Assembly (NCBI GenBank): GCA_963810615.1
Contig: CAWEOA010000002.1
Location: 1 to 64,000, forward strand
From: JARRQJ01 sp963810615
Lineage (GTDB): Bacteria; Pseudomonadota; Gammaproteobacteria; DRLM01
Direction of reading: 5' to 3'
Length of the DNA stretch: 64,000 bases
Both the position numbers and the translations under genes were made by a program. The notes beneath the pieces are model-generated. The model did not search any database. It saw only the letters and a program-made list of their open reading frames with translations, and had not been told where the DNA came from. Below, piece by piece: positions 25,541-33,556 of this stretch. Every line of letters begins with the position of its first letter. Position 1 is the stretch's first letter.

Positions 25541-26287
25541 ATGTACGGACTCGCTATTTATCTGCGCGCGCTTTTCAGTGCCATCGTTGTTACCTCCATA
25601 TTATTCTGTCCTGTGGGACATGCCTTGGTGATCAGCCAGATCTACGGTGGAGGCGGCAATAGTGGCGCACCCTATGCCAATGACTTTATTGAAATCTTCA
25701 ACGACTCGGATGTTTCCATCAATCTAACCGGTTTTTCAGTGCAATATGCGTCCGCATCAGCAAACAGCTGGCAACCTACCAATCTCGCGGGAATACTTGG
25801 ACCATACCGGTACTATCTCATCCAAGAAGCGGCAGGATCAGGCATAAGTGCTTCGTTGCCAACGGCAGATGTAACAGACTCCATTCATCTCGGCGCCTCT
25901 TCCGGCATAGTCGCGTTGGTGAACGGCACGGCGCCTCTCACATCTGGCTGCACCAGCTTCTCTGTTGTGGACCTAGTCGGCTACGGGTCGGCGAATTGTT
26001 ATGAAGGAACGGCGGCGGTTGTCGGCTTATCGAACACCCTGGCGGCACAGCGCTTGCTGGATGGCTTGACGGACACTAACAATAATGCCGACGACTTCTC
26101 GGTGCTTGCGCCCGCGCCGCGCAACACCACCTCTCCGCAAAACCTTCCAGTCGTCACCCTGCCGGGACGGGACGCCACCCCGCTTAGCGAACCGCCAAGT
26201 CTGGTGCTGATGCTCGCCGGCATCATTGCCTTGCCGTGGCTGCGACGCAGCCGATCTTACCCGCTAAAGGTCAATCCAGGTCTTTGA
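25541..26287 (+). CDS. Secreted lamin-tail-domain protein with PEP-CTERM-like C-terminus
   Basis: 248 residues. Signal peptide about 1-29 (YLRALFSAIVVTSILFCPVG, then HA before LVISQIYGG). A lamin-tail domain fills about 30-150 (VISQIYGGGGNSGAPYANDF), as found at the N-terminus of ExeM-type extracellular nucleases, but no nuclease domain follows. The C-terminus has SEPPSLVLMLAG, a hydrophobic helix and WLRRSR, the layout of a PEP-CTERM sorting signal with Ser for the first Pro, plus a ten-residue tail. The start at 25541 has AAAGGA six bases upstream. The last 17 bases overlap the convergent DUF3501 gene. Confidence 0.75.
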   Translation: MYGLAIYLRALFSAIVVTSILFCPVGHALVISQIYGGGGNSGAPYANDFIEIFNDSDVSINLTGFSVQYASASANSWQPTNLAGILGPYRYYLIQEAAGSGISASLPTADVTDSIHLGASSGIVALVNGTAPLTSGCTSFSVVDLVGYGSANCYEGTAAVVGLSNTLAAQRLLDGLTDTNNNADDFSVLAPAPRNTTSPQNLPVVTLPGRDATPLSEPPSLVLMLAGIIALPWLRRSRSYPLKVNPGL

Positions 26288-26855
26288 CCAGGGCGGCGCG
26301 TGTATTATCCGGCAGGAGTTCCAGCGCATGTTGGTAGATGGGGAGATCAATCCCCATTCCGATCACGGCACCCTCCTTGGCGGCCACGACCATTTGCGGG
26401 GTGAATTCAAAACGAAGAAAATGAACCGCGGACGTCTTTTGCTCGGTGTCGCGCTCCAAATCCTCATCGGCAATGGCATAAATCGGTGAATGCCCAGCGA
26501 TCTTCACCCATACCCTGTCTTCGATGCCGATGAGCTTTTCCAACGCGGTACGGCGCTCATTGATATCGTCGTATTCCAGCATGAAAGTGGCTTTCAAATT
26601 GCTCCCATCCGGAATCAATGGATTGTAAGCTTCCAGCTCCTCATTAATCCCAGCCGCTTCGAAGATCCGTTCTGCGCGTAACATTTCCTGCACCTGATAC
26701 TGGATGGTAAGCTTGTCCTCGAAATACAGGGTGGCGTGGGGGCCCAGTTCTACGCGGCGATCTTTCTTATGCGCCATAACCTTGTCGCGAAATGCGGAAC
26801 GCTGCTCGGCATATTGCTCGAGAGAATAGAGATCAGCGCGCGTCAGTTTATGCAT
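26271..26855 (-). CDS. DUF3501 family protein
   Basis: 194 residues, cytoplasmic, no enzymatic motif known to me. MHKLTRADLYSLEQYAEQR at the N-terminus and GPHATLYFEDKLTIQYQVQEML are typical of the family. Last gene of a rubrerythrin - Hdr-like - DUF3501 set, a recurring combination in Proteobacteria; a role with the Fe-S protein in oxidative or peroxide stress is an inference. It lies 24 bases after the Hdr-like gene. Confidence 0.85.
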   Translation of the reverse strand: MHKLTRADLYSLEQYAEQRSAFRDKVMAHKKDRRVELGPHATLYFEDKLTIQYQVQEMLRAERIFEAAGINEELEAYNPLIPDGSNLKATFMLEYDDINERRTALEKLIGIEDRVWVKIAGHSPIYAIADEDLERDTEQKTSAVHFLRFEFTPQMVVAAKEGAVIGMGIDLPIYQHALELLPDNTRAALVKDLD

Positions 26856-26879
26856 GATTCTCTCCTAATTCGATTGCGG

Positions 26880-28229
26880 TTAAATGCCGTAGGCCAGCCG
26901 CAACAGCGATAGAGGATGGATGGGCTCGCTGCCGTCGCGCAGACCGTTCTCAATTTGATGGCCGGCCATCGGACAATCGCTGCTGTAATGGTCGGCCTCG
27001 CTCTTTTGCACACGATTGAATACCGGCGTGCCGATCTTCATGGACGTTTCGTGATACTCGCTTTTTACCGCATAGGTACCATTATGACCGGAGCAGCGCT
27101 CGATGGGTTCCACCTGCGTCTCGGGAATCAGATTCAACACATCGCGAGTCTTGAGACCTATATTTTGGACTCGAAGGTGACAGGCTACGTGATAGGCGAT
27201 CTTACCAAGAGGCTTTTTAAATTCGGTCTTGAACTCACCGGCCTTGTGGCGCAGGGCCAAGTATTCAAAGGGATCGAATATCGAATCGCGCACCTTGGCA
27301 ACCTGCGGATCATCGGGAAACATCAAAGGCAGTTCCTGCTTAAACATTAATACGCAGGACGGAACGGGCGCCACGATGTCATAACCTTCATCCACATATT
27401 TGGCCAGCAGCGAAATATTGTGCGTCTTGAGTTCCTCTGTCGCCGCGAGGTCGCCCAACTCCAGCTTGGGCATGCCGCAGCAGCGGGTGTTCTCCACCAG
27501 GGTTACCGGTATGCCGTTGTGCTCGAACACCGCAACCAGATCTTCGCCGATATGCGGTTCATTATAGTTACCGTAGCAGGTACCGAATAATGCCACCTTG
27601 CCCTGCGTAGCGTCGGTAGGCACGGCAGTCAATCCCCCTTGCCCATGTCCCGCCAAACGTTTTTCCAGGGTGCGATTATGGTAGGACGGCAACAGCGCCT
27701 CGGGATGCACACCGAGCACTTTGTCCATTACCTTGCGCGCCGTCTTATTCTTGTTGACGGCGTTGACAACTTCAACGACGACCGGAATACCCGCCAGTTT
27801 TCCTACCATATCGGTAGAGGTAAGCAATTTATCGCGAGCCTTTACATCCCCCTTCTTGAACTTCACCGCCTTGGCCCGCAACATCAGATGCGGAAAATCC
27901 ACATTCCACGGGTGCGGCGGCACATAGGGGCACTTGGTCATGTAGCACATATCGCATAGATAACATTGATCCACGACCTCCCAATACACCCGCTGTTTAT
28001 CGACACTGTCCAGTTCCATGGTTTCGGAAGCATCGATGGCGTCAAACAAGGTGGGGAAGGAATTACACAGGCTGAAGCAGCGCCGGCAACCATGACAAAT
28101 GTCATAGACACGGTCGAGCTCTTTGAATAGCGACGCTTCCTCGTAAAACTGCGGGTTGTGCCAATCCAATGGATGGCGGGTGGGGGCATCTAAGCTGCCT
28201 TCACGCTGACCAGTAGGTATCTCTGACAT
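26880..28229 (-). CDS. Heterodisulfide-reductase-like Fe-S protein (CCG domains)
   Basis: 449 residues, soluble. Two [4Fe-4S] ferredoxin motifs lie at Cys45-48-51-55 (CHGCRRCFSLC) and Cys89-92-95-100 (CYLCDMCYMTKCP). Two CCG-type repeats follow: GTCYGNYNEP...RCCGMP, and ACHLRVQ...RCSGHNG, where Ser replaces the second Cys of the pair. Related to HdrD/GlpC-type proteins, predicted to pass electrons between a reductant and rubrerythrin. The partner is inferred from the neighbouring genes, not from sequence. Confidence 0.85.
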   Translation of the reverse strand: MSEIPTGQREGSLDAPTRHPLDWHNPQFYEEASLFKELDRVYDICHGCRRCFSLCNSFPTLFDAIDASETMELDSVDKQRVYWEVVDQCYLCDMCYMTKCPYVPPHPWNVDFPHLMLRAKAVKFKKGDVKARDKLLTSTDMVGKLAGIPVVVEVVNAVNKNKTARKVMDKVLGVHPEALLPSYHNRTLEKRLAGHGQGGLTAVPTDATQGKVALFGTCYGNYNEPHIGEDLVAVFEHNGIPVTLVENTRCCGMPKLELGDLAATEELKTHNISLLAKYVDEGYDIVAPVPSCVLMFKQELPLMFPDDPQVAKVRDSIFDPFEYLALRHKAGEFKTEFKKPLGKIAYHVACHLRVQNIGLKTRDVLNLIPETQVEPIERCSGHNGTYAVKSEYHETSMKIGTPVFNRVQKSEADHYSSDCPMAGHQIENGLRDGSEPIHPLSLLRLAYGI

Positions 28230-28316
28230 AGGTTTCCCTTGTCAATGGGGGACAAAATTAAGAATTGAGATCAAGGGGGCGCCGGGATACTCCCGACGCC
28301 CATCATCTAAGGAAGT

Positions 28317-28736
28317 TTAGCTGCCCAGGCTATCCAAGGCCTTTTGGAAGCGATTGGCGTGTGAACGCTCTGCCTTGGCCAGGGTCTCGAACCAATCGGC
28401 GATTTCGTCGAAGCCCTCATCTCGTGCCGCCTTAGCCATGCCAGGATACATATCGGTGTACTCATGGGTTTCACCGGCAATGGCCGCCTTGAGGTTTAGC
28501 GAAGTCTCACCGATGGGCAGACCGGTTGCCGGATCACCCACTTCTTCCAAGTATTCCAGGTGACCATGGGCATGACCGGTTTCACCTTCTGCCGTGGAAC
28601 GAAATACCGTCGCCACATCGTTGTAGCCTTCCACATCCGCCTTGGCGGCGAAATACAGATAACGGCGATTTGCCTGGGATTCACCGGCAAATGCGTCCTT
28701 CAGATTCTTTTCGGTTTTGCTGTCTTTAAGTGCCAT
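28317..28736 (-). CDS. Rubrerythrin-type diiron protein lacking the rubredoxin domain
   Basis: 139-residue four-helix ferritin-like domain, predicted peroxide reductase. Diiron ligand motifs are visible: FAGESQANRRYLYF, EGETGHAHGHL, AGETHEYTDMY and AKAERSHANRF. The protein stops at LDSLGS, so the C-terminal rubredoxin found in classical rubrerythrin is missing (a sulerythrin-like form). The Hdr-like protein downstream could supply electrons instead. The start at 28736 has GGAGGA six bases upstream. The first gene of the three-gene set, behind the palindrome at 28792-28806. Confidence 0.92.
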   Translation of the reverse strand: MALKDSKTEKNLKDAFAGESQANRRYLYFAAKADVEGYNDVATVFRSTAEGETGHAHGHLEYLEEVGDPATGLPIGETSLNLKAAIAGETHEYTDMYPGMAKAARDEGFDEIADWFETLAKAERSHANRFQKALDSLGS

Positions 28737-28791
28737 TACTATTCCTCCGTCTAGGTTATATCCGTTCAGCCCCACAGGGGCCAACACCATC

Positions 28792-28806
28792 TTAGACTTA
28801 GTCTAA
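28792..28806. promoter_or_regulatory. Perfect palindrome upstream of rubrerythrin, probable operator
   Basis: TTAGACT-T-AGTCTAA is a perfect 7+1+7 inverted repeat 56 bases before the rubrerythrin start. A symmetric site of this size at promoter distance suggests a dimeric repressor, for example an Rrf2- or Fur-family metal or redox regulator. The identity of the regulator is not shown by the sequence. Confidence 0.6.
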
Positions 28807-28942
28807 ATCTAGGGAGTAACTTTAAACTACCGATACTTATCCTGTCAACTATGGGAATGATTCGCCTTAATCTCCCTCTGTTGCGTTGACCATTTTTCAA
28901 CCCTGCGCTAACGTGTGCCGCTTCGCAACAGGAGTCGTGGCC

Positions 28943-29179
28943 TTGGCAAAAAAGAAACCCCCGGTTGACTTTGAAAGTGCCCTGAAAGAATTGGAATCTC
29001 TGGTGGAAAAGATGGAGCATGAGGATATCCGCCTGGAAGATTCACTGCAACATTTCGAGCGCGGCATCGAACTGACCCGGCATTGTCAACAAGCCTTACA
29101 GGAAGCCGAGCAAAAGGTGCAAGTCCTCCTCGAAAAGAACAAACACGCCGAGCTCAAGCCACTCAGCGATGAAGAATGA
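28943..29179 (+). CDS. xseB: Exodeoxyribonuclease VII small subunit
   Basis: Small coiled-coil subunit of ExoVII. 78 residues with the family core DFESALKELESLVEKME and SLQHFERGIELTRHCQQAL. The start is taken as TTG 28943 because AGGAG (28930-28934) is eight bases upstream and the product begins MAKKKPPVDF; GTG 28937 is only two bases from the RBS. It overlaps ispA by 11 bases, the usual xseB-ispA-dxs arrangement. Confidence 0.92.
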   Translation: MAKKKPPVDFESALKELESLVEKMEHEDIRLEDSLQHFERGIELTRHCQQALQEAEQKVQVLLEKNKHAELKPLSDEE

Positions 29180-30077
29180 TACCGTCGCCGGCCTGCAAGC
29201 CTTGATGCCGGACTGGCAGTCCAGAGTGGAACGCGCCCTGGATCATTGGCTGCCCGGTGCCGCTCTTCATCCGACCCGACTCCATGAGGCCATGCGCTAC
29301 ACCGTCCTTGGCGGCGGCAAGCGGGTACGGCCCATCTTGGTCTACGCCACCGGCACGGCCTTGGGGATAAGCATGGATGCCTTGGACGGAGCGGCCTGCG
29401 CGGTGGAGCTCATTCACGCCTACTCCTTGATCCATGATGACCTGCCCGCTATGGATAATGATGATCTGCGGCGTGGCAAACCCAGCTGTCACCGCGCCTT
29501 TGATGAGGCAACGGCGATCCTGGCCGGCGATGCCTTGCATACCCTGGCATTTTACATCCTCAGCCACGACTCCGCCGTGCAAGCTGGAGCCGAGGCGCGC
29601 CTTACCATGATAGAGACCCTGGCGCTTGCCGCCGGTTCCCGCGGCATGGTGGGCGGACAGGCCATCGATTTGGCCGCGGTCGGCCGCGCCCTGGATATCG
29701 CTGAGCTGGAAGACATGCATATCCACAAAACCGGCGCCCTGATCCGCGCCGCAGTCAGATTGGCCGCACTGGCCGCACCGGAGCGGGATGACGATACGCT
29801 GCACCGGCTCGACCACTACGCCAAATGTGTGGGCCTGGCCTTCCAGATCCGCGACGATATCTTGGATATCGAAGGTGACGTCGCACTGCTGGGCAAGCGC
29901 CAGGGTGCGGACCTGGCGCTGAATAAACCCACCTACCCCGCACTGCTGGGACTGGATGAGGCCAAAAACCGGGCACGCCAGCTCCATGAAGAAGCCCTCG
30001 CCAGTCTGGCGGCCCTGGATGAACGGGCGGAACCGTTGCGCGGCTTGTCTCACTATATCGTGGACCGCACACACTAA
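29169..30077 (+). CDS. ispA: Farnesyl diphosphate synthase
   Basis: Condenses IPP with DMAPP and GPP to FPP for ubiquinone, undecaprenyl and other isoprenoids. 302 residues. GGGKRVRPILVYA binds IPP, the first Asp-rich motif is HDDLPAMDND (about 89-98), and the second is QIRDDILDIEGD near 228. Between xseB and dxs. Confidence 0.96.
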   Translation: MKNDTVAGLQALMPDWQSRVERALDHWLPGAALHPTRLHEAMRYTVLGGGKRVRPILVYATGTALGISMDALDGAACAVELIHAYSLIHDDLPAMDNDDLRRGKPSCHRAFDEATAILAGDALHTLAFYILSHDSAVQAGAEARLTMIETLALAAGSRGMVGGQAIDLAAVGRALDIAELEDMHIHKTGALIRAAVRLAALAAPERDDDTLHRLDHYAKCVGLAFQIRDDILDIEGDVALLGKRQGADLALNKPTYPALLGLDEAKNRARQLHEEALASLAALDERAEPLRGLSHYIVDRTH

Positions 30078-30153
30078 AGCCGGCGCTCCCCTTGCATGTC
30101 ATCGCGCGTCATCCCATAATTCAGGGCTTTCTTCCCGCTCTTTGCCCTGGATC

Positions 30154-32055
30154 ATGATTACTCACGGCCACTTCCCGCTACTCGACACCATCGCCTCTCC
30201 CAAGGAGTTGCGCCTGTTGCCCGAGCGCCAGCTGTTGGAGCTCGCCGTGGAGATGCGCCAATTTTTGCTGGAATCCGTGGGCCGCACCGGCGGCCATCTC
30301 GCGGCCAACCTGGGGACCGTGGAACTGGCCATCGCCCTGCACTACGTGTACAACACCCCTGAAGATCGCCTGGTGTGGGATGTGGGCCACCAGAGCTACA
30401 CCCACAAAATCCTCACCGGCCGTCGCGAGCGCATGGCCGGCTTGCGGCAAAAAGACGGCATAGCGGGCTTCCCGAAACGGGATGAAAGCCCTTTCGATGC
30501 CTTCGGCGTGGGGCACTCCAGCACCTCGGTGAGCGCGGCACTGGGCATGGCCATCGCGGCGCAGCGCGAAGCCAAGGGGCGCAAGGTCGCCGCCATCATC
30601 GGTGACGGCGCCATGACGGCGGGTATGGCCTTCGAGGCCCTCAATCACGCCGGCGACCTGCATACCGATCTGCTGGTGATCCTCAACGACAACGATATGT
30701 CCATCTCGCCCAATGTGGGCGGGCTGTCCAATCATCTGGCGCGCGCCCTGTCCGGCAAACTCTATGTAACCATGCGCGAACAGGGCAAGAAGGTTTTGAA
30801 GAACATGCCGCCGGTATGGGAGTTGGCGCGCCGCGCCGAGGAACACGTCAAGGGCATGGTGATCCCGGGGACCCTGTTCGAGGAGCTGGGCTTCAATTAC
30901 ATCGGCCCCATCGACGGCCATGATCTGCCGACCCTGGTGAAGACCCTGCGTAATCTGCGCGCCCTGAAAGGGCCGCAATTCCTGCACATCGTAACCAAGA
31001 AGGGTAAAGGCTATCAGCCCGCCGAGGACAACCCCTGCGGCTATCACGGGGTCTCCGCCTTCGACCATCGCACCGGCACCATGCCCGCAGGCAAGACCAC
31101 GCTCCCCACTTACACCGAAGTGTTCGGCCAATGGCTGTGCGACATGGCCGGCCACGACGATCGCCTTGTCGCCATCACCCCGGCGATGCGCGAAGGCTCC
31201 GGCCTGGTGGCCTATTCGGAGCACTACCCCGATCGCTATTTCGATGTGGGTATCGCCGAGCAACACGCCGTCACCCTGGCGGCGGGCATGGCCTGCGACG
31301 GCTTGAAACCGGTAGTGGCCATCTATTCCACGTTTTTGCAGCGCGGCTATGACCAATTGATCCACGACGTGGCCATCCAGAATCTACCGGTGATGTTTGC
31401 CATCGACCGCGCGGGTCTGGTGGGTCCGGACGGCCCCACCCACGCCGGCAGCTTTGACTTCAGTTTCCTACGCTGCATTCCCAATATGGTCGTGATGGCC
31501 CCCGCCGATGAAAACGAATGCCGGCAGATGTTGTATACCGCCTTTACCTTGAACCAACCGACGGCGGTGCGCTATCCGCGCGGCACCGGCCCCGGCGTAC
31601 CCGTGCAAAAGGCCCTCTCCACCATCCCGGTCGGCAAGGCGGATGTCCTGCGCGAGGGACACACGGTGGCCATTCTGGCCTTCGGCAGCATGGTCCAGCC
31701 GGCCCTGGAGGCGGGAGAACGCCTGGGGGCCACCGTGGTCAACATGCGCTTTGTAAAGCCGCTGGATGCGGAGTTAGTGACCCGCCTTGCCGGCGATCAT
31801 GCCTTGTTGGTCACAGTCGAAGAGAACGTCGTGATGGGCGGCGCGGGCAGCGCCGTAGGCGAATGCCTTGCCACCCACAATTTATCCACTTCCATCATCC
31901 ACATAGGCCTGCCTGACCGGTTTGTGGAACAAGGCGGGCGCGAGGAATTACTGACGGAATGCGGGCTGACGGCAGAGGGTATCCTGCGCCGGATTAGCAG
32001 CCATGCCCGCCAGATCTCCCCGCAGAAAACCGCCGCGAAGATCAACTCCTACTGA
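30154..32055 (+). CDS. dxs: 1-deoxy-D-xylulose-5-phosphate synthase
   Basis: First enzyme of the MEP isoprenoid pathway, condensing pyruvate and glyceraldehyde 3-phosphate with thiamine diphosphate. 633 residues. GGHLAANLGTVELAIALHYV, DVGHQSYTHKILTGR, the TPP motif GDGAMTAGMAFEALNHAG and the pyrimidine-domain Glu in GIAEQHAVTLAAGMA are all present. The start at 30154 (MITHGHFPLLDTIASP) fits the family; the longer in-frame extension overlaps ispA and is ignored. Confidence 0.97.
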   Translation: MITHGHFPLLDTIASPKELRLLPERQLLELAVEMRQFLLESVGRTGGHLAANLGTVELAIALHYVYNTPEDRLVWDVGHQSYTHKILTGRRERMAGLRQKDGIAGFPKRDESPFDAFGVGHSSTSVSAALGMAIAAQREAKGRKVAAIIGDGAMTAGMAFEALNHAGDLHTDLLVILNDNDMSISPNVGGLSNHLARALSGKLYVTMREQGKKVLKNMPPVWELARRAEEHVKGMVIPGTLFEELGFNYIGPIDGHDLPTLVKTLRNLRALKGPQFLHIVTKKGKGYQPAEDNPCGYHGVSAFDHRTGTMPAGKTTLPTYTEVFGQWLCDMAGHDDRLVAITPAMREGSGLVAYSEHYPDRYFDVGIAEQHAVTLAAGMACDGLKPVVAIYSTFLQRGYDQLIHDVAIQNLPVMFAIDRAGLVGPDGPTHAGSFDFSFLRCIPNMVVMAPADENECRQMLYTAFTLNQPTAVRYPRGTGPGVPVQKALSTIPVGKADVLREGHTVAILAFGSMVQPALEAGERLGATVVNMRFVKPLDAELVTRLAGDHALLVTVEENVVMGGAGSAVGECLATHNLSTSIIHIGLPDRFVEQGGREELLTECGLTAEGILRRISSHARQISPQKTAAKINSY

Positions 32056-32079
32056 TTTAGTTTATAATTGGCGGCTGCC

Positions 32080-32460
32080 ATGGCTTCTAAATACACACTC
32101 AAGGTCGTTACCGACTTCGCCGCCGCTCATGCCCTGCGCGACTATACGGGGGAATGCAGCCAATTACACGGCCACAACTGGAAGGTGGAGGTGGAGCTTA
32201 TCGCGACATCCCTAGACCAGGCGGGCATGGGCATCGATTTCAAGGTGATAAGGACTCACACCAAGGAGGTCCTGAACCGCTTGGACCATCGCCACCTCAA
32301 TGAGATCAAACCTTTTGATACCATCAATCCTACGGCCGAAAATATCGCGGCCTATATATACCGGCAATTGTCCGACTACTTGAACGGACCGCGCACTCAA
32401 GTGGGGTCCGTCACCCTCTGGGAAACCGAGCGGGCCTGCGTCCGGTATACGGAGGAATGA
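32080..32460 (+). CDS. queD: 6-carboxy-5,6,7,8-tetrahydropterin synthase
   Basis: Zinc enzyme turning dihydroneopterin triphosphate into the queuosine precursor 6-carboxytetrahydropterin. 126 residues. Zinc ligands His17, His30 and His32, and catalytic Cys26, in CSQLHGHNW; the CxxxHGH spacing marks QueD rather than the PTPS-III variant. DHRHLNE and TLWETERACVRY complete the active site. 24 bases after dxs and directly before folE2, which supplies its substrate. Confidence 0.92.
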   Translation: MASKYTLKVVTDFAAAHALRDYTGECSQLHGHNWKVEVELIATSLDQAGMGIDFKVIRTHTKEVLNRLDHRHLNEIKPFDTINPTAENIAAYIYRQLSDYLNGPRTQVGSVTLWETERACVRYTEE

Positions 32461-32465
32461 TCAGC

Positions 32466-33266
32466 ATGACGCCAGTCACCGCCTCGATTGTCGACGTCCA
32501 GGGCAGCCCCGATACGCGCCGCCTGGCTATCGACAAGGTCGGCATCAAGGATATTCGCCATCCCGTGGCCATCCAGAGTCGCGATGGCCACGCACAGCAT
32601 ACCGTGGGTAATTTCAGTTTATACGTGGATCTTCCGCATGATAGACGCGGCACCCACATGTCGCGTTTCGTTGAGATCCTCAACAGCCATGAGGAAGCGC
32701 TGTCTCTGAGCAGCCTCACAAGATTGCTGACCACAATCAGCACCACCCTGGACAGCGACAACGCCTATCTGGAGGTGAAGTTTCCCTACTTCGTCGCCAA
32801 ACAGGCTCCCATCTCCAAGGTAAGCAGCTTGTTGGATTATGACGTCACCCTTTTAGGAGAAAAGCGCGGAGATGCCGTTACGGTTACCGTCAGGGTTTTG
32901 GTCCCGGTCACCAGCCTGTGCCCGTGCTCGAAACAGATATCGGACTATGGCGCCCATAATCAGCGCTCCCACATCACGCTAAGTGCATCGATAGACGGAG
33001 AAATATGGATAGAAGACCTCATAACCACCGTTGAAAATGAGGCCTCCTGTCAAATCTACGGCCTGATCAAGCGTCCGGATGAAAAATTCATCACCGAACA
33101 CGCCTACGATAACCCCAAATTCGTCGAGGACCTGGTACGAGATATCGCCGCACGCTTGAACACCGATGAGCGGATACGTGCTTACACCATTGAGTCGGAA
33201 AATTTCGAATCCATTCACAATCATTCGGCTTATGCGCTTATTAGCCGTGACAAGACCGGGGTTTAA
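32466..33266 (+). CDS. folE2: GTP cyclohydrolase FolE2 (type IB)
   Basis: Converts GTP to dihydroneopterin triphosphate for folate and queuosine. 266 residues from ATG 32466. Signature VTSLCPCSKQISDYGAHNQRSH with the catalytic/metal Cys, and the Glu-containing VENEASCQIYGLIKRPDEKF. GGAGG at 32451-32455 is well spaced for 32466; an ATG at 32457 overlaps the queD stop but is too close to the RBS. Type IB does not strictly require zinc. Whether a zinc FolE also exists cannot be seen here. Confidence 0.95.
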   Translation: MTPVTASIVDVQGSPDTRRLAIDKVGIKDIRHPVAIQSRDGHAQHTVGNFSLYVDLPHDRRGTHMSRFVEILNSHEEALSLSSLTRLLTTISTTLDSDNAYLEVKFPYFVAKQAPISKVSSLLDYDVTLLGEKRGDAVTVTVRVLVPVTSLCPCSKQISDYGAHNQRSHITLSASIDGEIWIEDLITTVENEASCQIYGLIKRPDEKFITEHAYDNPKFVEDLVRDIAARLNTDERIRAYTIESENFESIHNHSAYALISRDKTGV

Positions 33267-33276
33267 TCATTACCTA

Positions 33277-33314
33277 CAGCTTAAATGAATCAGCATTTAT
33301 TAATACTTAAGCTG
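33277..33314 (+). terminator. Possible terminator after folE2
   Basis: CAGCTTAA (33277-33284) pairs with TTAAGCTG (33307-33314), followed by CCTTTTCT. The stem is only eight pairs with a 22-base loop, so it is a weak intrinsic terminator at best. Confidence 0.4.
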
Positions 33315-33556
33315 CCTTTTCTATTCAAGTTTTTCCAATAACCGCCGCTACACTTCCCAGCACAGGGAATACAGCGACCAAGCCACATCCCTGCCGATAT
33401 TTAGGCGTGCGCCCTCACTCGAGCGCATGATGCGGGCGGGTTTGGCTGAGATCAACTCTGCTCCACAATTTGAGCAGCGGATATGAGCTATGGGGAAATA
33501 AAATCTTTGGCGACACGGACAATAGCCACTCTTAAGTCACCCGTAGAGAATTACGC

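Noticed and set aside
30178..31365. 395-codon open frame antisense to dxs
   Set aside because: A shadow of the GC-rich dxs coding strand; low-complexity composition and no recognisable motif.
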